This document shows positions 55,221 through 64,000 of a DNA stretch of 64,000 nucleotides, piece by piece. Location of the stretch: contig CM071567.1 of NCBI GenBank assembly GCA_036426205.1, forward strand, positions 287,668,145 to 287,732,144. Direction: 5' to 3'. Origin of the DNA: Ascaphus truei. Its lineage: Eukaryota > Chordata > Amphibia > Anura > Ascaphidae. The notes under the pieces are model-generated. The model did no database searches and was not told the origin of the DNA. It saw only the letters and a program-made list of their open reading frames with translations. Numbering within the stretch: the stretch's first letter is position 1; every line of letters starts with the position of its first letter. A program made the position numbers and the translations under genes.

Positions 55221-57340
55221 AGCTACTGTATGTCCCTTCCAGAGACTTTGTAAAGACTGGTTCTCAACTTATGAGGGGGTCAGGGCCTCAAGCCAATGAT
55301 AGTATCTCCAAGAGGAAGAAACTGCAAAAGAGACTTGCAGAAGTAAGCGAGTGAGACACCCTCCAACTAGAGTGGCATATGATTCATTAGGGGCACCCAC
55401 TATGAGTCTCAGCAGCTGTCTCGAAAATGGTTTGCCTCTATAATACAGTAACCGTGCTCACTGAAGTTTTCAATATTGTTTAAAGTTATTTACACTGTGT
55501 TAAGTTGTATATTTGTTATGCATTTTCATTATATTACTTCTGTGTGGAATACGTTGTTCCCAAGCGGGGTCGTTGGTTTCTCCAGCAGGGGCTGGATGTA
55601 GCCAAGCCCCCTTTTCCTCTACCTTAGGTGTGGAGAGCTGGCGGCCATATACCAGAGCCCCGCGTGTTTGGTGAGCTACCTTGCTTTCTCGCGCATGCAC
55701 AAGACAACAGATTGTGCATGCGCAATGGGGATTAAGTGTGGCGGACATTGCAAGGGGCTCCACACACATGGCCATGGGACTACATGTCCCAGAAGCCCCA
55801 GGGGCTACACATCATATGGAGGAGCAGAGCCAATAAGGCTCATGAATGCACGTCAGTGTAGAGATACATTATTGGCGAACGGAGGGATCACACCAGTCGG
55901 AGGAGGAGCCCCAATGAAGCAGGTAGTGTCCTTGGAGCAGTGCTCCCCTTTGACTAAGCCAGATTGCCCCATAGGTCCCAGCTAGGCCCCGACCACCATA
56001 GCTTGTGGTTGCTGCAGGGAAGGCCCATAGATAGGGACGCTTCCCCAGTAGCTGCCTAGTGTTAGTGCACCAGTGACGGACGACACATTGTGCGCATGAC
56101 CTGCGGTCTTGGACCAGACAATAGGCACGTTATCACAGAATTTAAGGGACACCCTCCAGCTTGAGCTCCCTCAAGAGATGGACGCATCTACAGAGAGAGA
56201 GGATTCAGTAAACTGCATCGTGGGATCATTATAGATACATATGTGTCAGTAAAGATAAGTTTGTTATACCAGTGTGTGTATATTTATTATCTGACTGTAT
56301 TTGGTCCTGTGAGGGGTAATCCAGTTGTGCTAGGATCCCTCTCAGGTGGAGGCACTGTAACCAGAGTAAACGCGATCATCTCAGGCTCCCTGTGATGGAG
56401 CATCAGGCCTCCTGTATGCCAGACAGGTACTAGCACATGTAGTTCCCTTAGACATGGGGGGAAGGGGGCTACACTTAGTTTTTCCTTTTTAGAGATAAAC
56501 AGAGTGGAGTAACTGTGGACATCTTATGAATTTAGTGTTTATTGACCGGTATTCCTTTTCTATATGAATAAAATATCGAAATACTTCTTGTTTATGAGCA
56601 AATGTTATAACCTTTGCTACATCTGGAGGTTTGAGAAATAAGATCAATAAAGGGGAAGGAGAGGTTGAATATTTAACTTTAGAAGTTAATTTGGCCCAGA
56701 CAGTGAGAGAATATGAGATTTTTTGAGAGCAATAGTATATGCCTCCGTGGACTTATCTTGTTTTGGGAGTAATAAAAGTCCTGAAAAATATGATTCCCAA
56801 TGTCAACAAAACATTGATGATAAATGTGAAACTGCTACTGCACCGACACACTTTATTCGAGCAAATACCCAGTATGTACCTGGCAGATACCTGGAATGCG
56901 CCGCTCCTCACCTCTGACAAGCCCCGTTGTGTTTGCCTTCCCAGCCTGGGTTCATGCCTGGCTGACGGGCGGCTAATCTGTTAAATGATAATGATTAGGA
57001 TTTAATAGGCTGCAATGCTTCGCGTGTCTACCAGATGGCATAAATTCATGAATTGTAATGCAGTATATATATATATACTGTGCAGTATTGCAGCCAGCGG
57101 GAATAAAATGCTTCAATCCCTGCTTGGAAAATACCTCAATGCACTCGGGCAGAAAACAGTCACAAACCTCAATACACCCGGGTATACCCGAATTCGTGGG
57201 ACTAGCCGAGCTCGAATAAAGTGTGTCGCCAGTGTAGTTTAAAAGGTGACTAATACAGCTGCAGCTGATGGTTTTAGACCACTTGCCTTGAGAATTATGC
57301 ACTAAAACCCATCCAATTTCTGCAGCAGGCTGTGAAATTT
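55221..57340. other. No gene; probable Gypsy 3' region
   Basis: No coding sequence of a known family. Words such as GAGGGGTAATCCAG and repeated CTCAGG near 56310-56400 could belong to an LTR, but I cannot define its ends. A TA tract lies at about 57063-57078. Confidence 0.35.
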
Positions 57341-57344
57341 CTGC

Positions 57345-57428
57345 AGTCAGACTAATGGCCCATTGGATTAACACAGCGGGGGTCCCTGTATTTGAATGGG
57401 ACCCCCGCTGTGTTAATTTAATGGGCCA
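57345..57428. repeat. Palindrome shared with 1322-1653
   Basis: TAATGGCCCATTGGATTAAC, GCGGGGGTCCC and their complements, axis near 57393. It is the same centre as the larger palindrome at 1.3-1.65 kb. Confidence 0.8.
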
Positions 57429-60015
57429 TTACAGCGTTCTGTTTACAATCTCAAGAGCTACTGAAAGGTAGTCACAGATTTTCCAGGACATGTGGTCCAA
57501 AACCAGCAGCTGCATCTGAATGTGCAGTGATACAGTTTGGATAGGGGCTACACAGATCTTATAACGTTTCCATCTCATCAGCTAATATGAGCATATAATA
57601 CTAAATATTTTGAAACATTTAACTTTGGTTATACTGTATATATACTATACTTCATTAGCAAACCTTTTGCTTTTCAAAAAGTACTATTCCAGATAGTAAT
57701 TATGTTTATGCAAGATGTTATAGACAAGTCATTTTTTTTTTATTACATTGTTAGCATTTTTATTCTTGCACTATTTCACTGCACTAGTTTTGTTTTACTG
57801 GTCCATTCAACCACTAATAGAGTGGGAATATAACATAAACTATCGTATATTTTATGTGCTCCGGCAACCAGTAAGGTGTGGAGCCTTGCATTGGTGGGTA
57901 GTTTTACATGTTGTCATTACTAAAGATGTCGCTGTGTACTATGTACTTGATGTTTTGTTGAAGGTTTGAAGTACAGTAACACCAAAACATTGGCAGACAC
58001 ATTCATAAAAAAGCATTTTTTTTTAATACTCGTTGCCCTGCATCATTTTTTAATTTGGTTCCTCATCCACTGTATCTTAATACAGTTCTAATCATCAAAA
58101 CATTGATATTCCTCACAATAAATTGTATATGTGAGTGCCTATATAATAGGAGATACTCTATTAATTAGAACAGAAATTCAAATACACTAAGCCGCAGGGC
58201 ACCAGTGTTACCTGATACCTGTTACCTGTATATCATCAAGAGTTCTTCCATTACTACTTGATGCAAAGGTTGTAATCTTCAACTCCATAAAATGTAACAT
58301 AAGGTCACATGATTCAAGTTAGAAATGCCTAGTATTAACAAGAACAAATATAAACTCCTAAGTAAAGTTCTGAATATTTAACTTTATTTTAGTAAAAAAA
58401 TGAAAAGTTTATTGCAACCTATTCTGTTCTTTTGAAAAATAGCTACAATGTATGTACTTAGAATGCAATACCATATTTGAAATGAAGGTAGTGAATAAGA
58501 TAGAGAAAAAATGAGTGGAATAATTCAGTACGTGCACTGCACAAAACCTAAATGATAAACTCATACAGCTGACAAATGAGCATACATCTGAGAGGCTTAA
58601 ACATGTACCAGATACTCAGGCCTTCAAATAAGAGAAAAATATAATTTTAAGCTACTTTGCCATTTAAGTATTATATTGCAAGCTTTACTAGCAATACACA
58701 TTTTAACAACTCTCCATCATACATGGAAAAAACATATGATCTGAGAATAGTCTAATGAATAATTTTTTGAGCTGACAATAGATCTTATATAATTGAATCC
58801 AGGATATTTGTACTTGACAAGAGCATATATTGTACAAAATCTTTCTGTGAGGAAAATTTATAATTTTTTATGAAAACGGGAACTTATATCTGAATAAAAA
58901 ACTCTTCTCTTTAACGAATTTACAGAATTACCTTATTATAACGTATAATTTGTGACAATAGGAAAATAAACAATTACAATTATTTGATTTAAATAATTTT
59001 CAATGTAATTTAAGGATTATATTGCAAAATTATTTAAATATATGCATAAATACCATTAGCACAAGGATTACTTGACTGCTGCCTAGTTCAGTGTAGCCAG
59101 ATTAGGGAGTTGCAAGTTTTTAGAATGATGTTTTAAAGGAGTGCAACCTTGTTTGTCATTTGAATTCCTTAGAAAGCCATTATGTAACAATTTTATCTAT
59201 TTGTATAATTTATCCAGAAACTATAAATTCAAGTAAATCACCTACATATTTTAAGCATGTTTAGGTTTATTTGCTTGACTAATGATGGTATCATTGCTAT
59301 ATAATTACTTGCAAACAAAGAACGCAAATAACAAATTACCTTTAGCATGCGCCTACATGTGATGACACGCATATGCGTTTCAACAAGGTTCCAATGAGAC
59401 ATACTGTACAGTACGCGCATGCGCCTAGCTGTCCACCAATTGTTCAGTATCTACTATAGAAGCTGCTCAGCCAATGATATTGCTGGACTACATTTTCTCG
59501 AATTGTGATTAAAAAAATAGAACTAAATAACCATAAGCAAAGCGATTGATTACAGGAGAATGGACCGCTCTGCAGTAACTAATCGCTTGACTGTGTGCAT
59601 AATGTATTGATATTTAAAAAAAAGAATAAAATACGGCAGCTGTACTGTACCCTCATCATAGACTTTGCCAATCGCTTGGTGCCGAGCCACTGCCACCAGT
59701 CCCGTATTCTTGATTATACACGTAGTTGACAGGTGACAGCGGGCATGCTACACCTGTAGTTGAGAGCTGATGAAGCTGGAAATCTTTTTGGTACATGCAA
59801 GCTTGCTGGTATCTGTACGTGAAATCTTGCTCAGGCTGCAGATATCCAGACGGGGACAGATATTGTAAGCCGGTGCTGGCACTGGCGCCGGTACTGATGC
59901 TGTTCCATTGTTGGCCTGGGACTGACGAATCTTAGTTGGTTTTACTATGACCTTTAACCTTCTGAAGTCTCCATGATCAAAGATACTGGAAAAATCTGGT
60001 GCAACACACCAATAC
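57429..60015. other. No gene found
   Basis: About 2.6 kb of AT-rich sequence without coding signal, recognised repeat boundary or RNA gene. It probably represents host intergenic DNA next to the provirus. Confidence 0.5.
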
Positions 60016-60772
60016 TGTTATGGATTACAGGTAGCTTACGACATATATAGCATAATTAATACAGGTCACAGGTACATATATAGTATCATTATATGGCTTA
60101 GTACAGCTTAGAGCATATTGTCAGAATGTTAGCTTTTTCTTGTCTTAGAAATAAGGGTTGTTTTGCTAAGAAGTGGACAGGATATTGGTACACAGGTACA
60201 TACGCATAAAAGCAGAAGTGGATCAAGTCAACACGATGTGGTCAAACTGTAAATGCTGGTAAACACACGTCAGTAGCCACAGAGTATGGTCACATATCAC
60301 ACGTCAGGCACATACGCAGTAAACAATAGACACCATATAAGTCTGCGTTCCACAATATTAAATCAGAACCGAAGTGGTAAACCACACTGAGAAGAGACCT
60401 AGATGAGACTGGCGTGACCTATCATAATATCTTTGGGTTCGTGATTATGGCAGGCATACTAACTAAATAATCTCTGCATAGTGTGGATTGTTAGCTCACT
60501 ATTAGCTATTAGCTTACAAAGTTAGCTTGTTATCTTTGCAATTTTGCTTGTGATATTTCTGGTTATTTTTGTTGTAATACAATACTGTAAACAACAAACC
60601 TTATCTTATACAAACTCTGAGTGACCTTTCTTTATAATAATCTCACAATACCCCTCTTAGGGTGTGAATCCGAGTCTACAAGTAAAACATTGTGATTTGC
60701 GTTTCTGCTTAGTGCAGAATATAACTTATCACGAAGCATTACTTGGGAGAAGAAAGTTTGGCATCGAGCCCA
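60016..60772 (+). repeat. Candidate 5' LTR of a foamy-like endogenous retrovirus
   Basis: Limits are tentative: a TGTTATGG start and a CA about 7 bases before the primer-binding site. The 3' LTR lies outside the window, so the repeat cannot be confirmed by comparison. Confidence 0.35.
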
Positions 60773-60779
60773 GATTATT

Positions 60780-60797
60780 TGGCGCCCAAATCGTGGT
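60780..60797 (+). promoter_or_regulatory. Primer-binding site, lysine tRNA type
   Basis: TGGCGCCCAA followed by ATCGTGG. The first ten bases match the 3' end complement of lysine tRNA(1,2), the primer used by foamy viruses. A one- or two-base difference follows. Confidence 0.75.
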
Positions 60798-60917
60798 TAA
60801 TACTCATGAGTTGTATAAATAAGTCATAAATCTTATGTTACCAATTTAATCTTTAAAGTACACGTGTATGCTATTTCCTCTTTATTATAGAGAAGGTACA
60901 AATTTCAATCGTATATC

Positions 60918-62433
60918 ATGGCTGTTATGGATTTTGCACGAGTTGCAGACCTAAATGTTTTGATGAGAACTCAGTATCATAGAGATCTGATTGACGGTGA
61001 AACTCTGGCATTTGAAATTCAATTTGGCCCGTGGGGACCTGGTGCGAGATACTCCTATCTAACAGTAGACACCACAGCTGACCCAGTCACATATCAATAC
61101 ATACAACAGGCATATAACCCGTTGATACATACTATCATTAATTTGACATATAATGCAGCGACTGTCATTTTGGGGCAACAGCTTGAAATTGCTACAGGCA
61201 TAAACAGACATGGTCCTATTAATTCTGGCTCAAAATGGGGAGAGAATCGCACACACTTATTTACACCAGTTACATTACCTGAGTTAACACAAGCTGCACG
61301 GGATGTTATGACAGAGCGTGTTAATGCTATTGCAGAAATCACACTGCTAAGAGAAATTATTAATGTCTTATTAGCAACAAGAGGAGCTCAAGCGTTAATT
61401 GACACGCCAGCTCGGGTACAAATCTGTATCCCTATGGCCAATATTAAAGCAACCATTGGTCAATTACCTACTAATCCAAAAGACATTGCATTGTGGCTTA
61501 ATGAAAGAACACATTCATTAGATGGCGTTTATCCAACACCCACACAACAACAAAAGCTTGCTTTGGTAAATGCTTTGCTCCCGGCAGGTTTGTCAATCAC
61601 ATTGGCTGAAGCACGAGACTGGGATTCAGCCATCAGCAATGTGTATGAGAAAACCCACGGGATGGTTACTATTTCATCACTGGCAGATACGCTAGGACAG
61701 GTTAATAAGACTAGTTGAATTGTAGCTGCTTACATTTTAGGGCTACGTTTTACACAAGGCAACCATGAGATTGTTTGGGGTTGTCTTAAGGCATTGATTA
61801 AGGGCCAAGGCCTACTGTTAGACCTTGAGAGACAAATACAAGGTTTACCAGTAGAACAAAAAGCGGAAAGGGTTCCTGAAATATTAAAGAATACGTATAC
61901 TCTCGTAGGTAGAACTTTAATCAGAGAGACCACAGGCTCGCCTAAATCGCAAACCAGTGACAGGAAGCCTGAGCGAACTGATACAGACAAAGGGAGAAAC
62001 TTTCCTACACCAAACAGGAAGTGGAGACCATCATTCAATCAATATCAGACTCCAGTTTATCCTTGAGACGAACAGTGGGACAGAAAAGGTAATTTTCAGA
62101 GAAACTGGAAGTCAGACAATAGGGGTTTTCAAACCCAAACGCAAGAGACAAGACACTCCTACACCACAAACTAGACATTATGAACAACCACCTCGTTATG
62201 AGGGTGGAGCATCCAGATATAATCTGAGAGAGTACACTAGAACTCCTGACAGGTACGGTCAGAATACAGCTAGCGAAATAAGATTTTGTGACAAACGCAC
62301 AGGTTATAGTACACAGACCTCTGGACTGACTAACAGTCAACGCGAGGTTAAAAAGCAGGCTGCCACTCCAGCAACCACAAAAAAATCTGTTGGTAAGATT
62401 ACACAACTGCCAGCAGAGCCTTATGAAGAATGA
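60918..62433 (+). pseudogene. Endogenous foamy-virus-like gag, interrupted
   Basis: Capsid-protein gene of a spumaretrovirus-like endogenous element. The first 266 codons are open. They show a GPWGPG block near residue 36, an RHGP word near residue 95, and a predicted helical stretch with a leucine-rich segment near 130-150, all in the style of the foamy Gag N-terminal domain. A TGA at 61716 interrupts an otherwise continuing frame. A second TGA lies at 62064 and a frame change follows before about 62170. The last part, ending at a stop at 62431-62433, is rich in R, G, Q, Y and T (GGASRYN, RTPDRYGQ). No Cys-His zinc knuckle is seen; foamy Gags have Gly-Arg-rich boxes instead. Not functional as it stands. 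Confidence 0.75.
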
Positions 62434-64000
62434 GTAATTTAAAATTACTCATTCAATACAAGGGAAAAAATTATGACGGCTTTTAAGACACACAAGCAGA
62501 CATATCCCTTGTAAGAACTGATATTTTAATTGATGAGGGTTATATACAAGACATCACAATACAGACAATTGAAGGACAGGGTACTTATCCTTCGTATTAT
62601 TCAGAATTAAAAATCAATGGTAGAAAGGTTTTTATTGAATTAGTTGAACATATTAAATTAGATTGTGATTTTCTAATAGCTTTCAAGGATGTCACTTCCT
62701 TCATTCAAATAAAAGAGGAAGTGGCAACAAAACCACAAGCAGTGTTGACTGTGAAATTTGACTTGGACGCAATCATCACAGATCAAGTTAATAACAGTGC
62801 TTTTATTGATAAAGCAAAGTTATATAATTGGTTAATGACACACAAGTATATTTTTCAACAATGGGAAAATCAAGTGGGTTTAAGGAAAGGTATTGTACAT
62901 GACATTAATACATGTTCTACACTTCCAAAGAAACAGGCCCAATACAAAATTATTCATGCCGCCTTACCAAGCATACAAATTGTAATCAATGATTTGCTTA
63001 AACAAGTAGTACTGATTGAACAGTATAGTCAAATGAATACTGCAGTATATCCTGTGCCTAAAAAAGACGGAAAATGGAGAATGGTGTTAGATTATAGGGA
63101 AGTTAATAAAGTGACACCTTCAGTGACAGCACAGAACACACATTCACCCTCAATCTTAAGCGGATTACAGCGTAAACGATTTAAAACCACATGTGACTTG
63201 AGCAATGGCTTCTGGTCGCACCAAATCACGCCTGAGAGTTATTGGCTAACGGCATTTACCTGGAAAGGTAAACAATTAATTTTTACACGTTTACCACAAG
63301 GTTTCGTAAATAGTCCAGCTTTGTTCACAGCAGACGTAGTTTCACTATTGTCTAAGTTTGACAATATTGAAATTTACGTTGATGACATTTTTTGTCACAT
63401 GACACAGAATCAGAACATTTTAAAGTTCTGACAGAAGTATTGCTTACATTGACAGAGGCTGGTTACCTCGTTTCCCTAAAAAAATCACAGCTTGCAAGAG
63501 AAACTGTGACATTTTTAGGCTTTGAAATAGCTGAAAATAGCAGAGGCCTCTCTAGTAATTACAGAGAGAAAGTCTCTAACATCAGTGTTCCTAAAACACT
63601 GAAACAGTTAAGGAGCATTATTGGGTTACTGAATTTTTCAATGACGTTTATCCCAGATTTTAATGTACTGATTGAACCATTGCATCACGCAATATCACGC
63701 GAGATCAAGTCAGAACAGACTAGGCCGAAAACACCTTTTAAATGGTTAACAGTTGAGGATAAGGCATTGCGAAAGTTATTAGCAGCAGTTAATGATGCTT
63801 CCTACTTAGCGCAGCGCGACCCAACACAACCATTGTCAGCATATGTAAACATTTCACCACTAGCTGCATACATTTGAATTTACAATGCTATGGAAACTGT
63901 ACCAATTACACTTCTATCTTACGTATTCACAAATACAGAGAAAAGATATTTGCCGTTTGAGAAGCTGTTATCAGCGGTTACACTTACTGTGTTTAAAATC
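62430..64000 (+). pseudogene. Endogenous foamy-virus-like pol (protease, RT), interrupted, runs off the window
   Basis: The pol frame has its own ATG at 62430, overlapping the gag stop by four bases (ATGA). Protease: a DTQAD active-site-like block at about 62487, immediately preceded by an in-frame TAA at 62484. RT: VYPVPKKDGKWRMVLDYRE near 63050, ANG/SNGFW-type block near 63200, LPQGFVNSPALF near 63295, and catalytic YVDD at about 63376. The block order and spacing are those of spumaretroviruses rather than other retroviral genera. A frame change near 63400 moves the reading to the frame that carries TFLGFEI, LRSIIGLLNF and FIPDF (the connection region). A TGA at 63875 follows and the frame continues to the window edge. 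Integrase and env would lie beyond 64000. Confidence 0.9.

Noticed and set aside
59765..59800. CTGATGA followed closely by GGAAA, resembling a canonical hammerhead core
   Set aside because: Only four to five bases separate the two parts, so no stem II can form.

Overview
The window is repeat-dense vertebrate DNA with no recognisable intact host gene. Its Penelope-like elements (PLEs), Ty3/Gypsy chromovirus remnants, Tigger-type MITE, many palindromic (foldback) repeats and foamy-virus-like endogenous retrovirus would fit a large amphibian-type genome, probably a frog. That assignment is an inference; no single-copy host gene confirms it. Layout: 0-5.7 kb is a patchwork of foldback repeats sharing a few recurring arms, with a GC-rich degenerate minisatellite in two orientations. 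6.3-10.2 kb is a PLE with a broken reverse transcriptase/GIY-YIG gene between ~0.6 kb inverted arms. 10.2-14.7 kb holds dispersed repeats and PLE-type terminal sequences. 15.4-16.2 kb is a second, decayed PLE. 18.9-25.2 kb is a PLE cluster: a 440 bp pLTR-like repeat, a 5'-truncated PLE gene, a nearly intact 775-residue PLE gene, and a second copy of the same repeat. 25.2-28.3 kb shows nothing codable. 28.4-31.3 kb repeats the foldback patchwork. 30.9-38.4 kb and 39.1-46.8 kb are two copies of the same 7.5-7.7 kb segment, differing mainly by small indels. Each contains a Tigger-like MITE and a coiled-coil pseudogene resembling lamin and non-muscle myosin. 47.0-51.5 kb has PLE and chromovirus fragments on the minus strand, 51.6-55.2 kb a decayed Gypsy pol on the plus strand, and 57.4-60.0 kb nothing codable. 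60.0-64.0 kb is the 5' part of a foamy-virus-like endogenous retrovirus that runs off the window. The most interesting signal is not a gene. At least eight sites share a short structured motif: a 4-5 bp stem I, a core UUGA-N-AAAG, a 4-5 bp stem II, then GAAAC with the palindrome ACGCGU. Stems I and II change sequence between sites while keeping their pairing, which gives the topology of a hammerhead ribozyme with a non-canonical core. At several sites a TATA-like box lies about 30 bp upstream and an AATAAA 30-46 bp downstream, so the motif looks like the start of a PLE transcript or the pLTR boundary. A second point matters for anyone using this assembly: the 30.9-38.4 kb segment looks like an unpolished duplicate of 39.1-46.8 kb.
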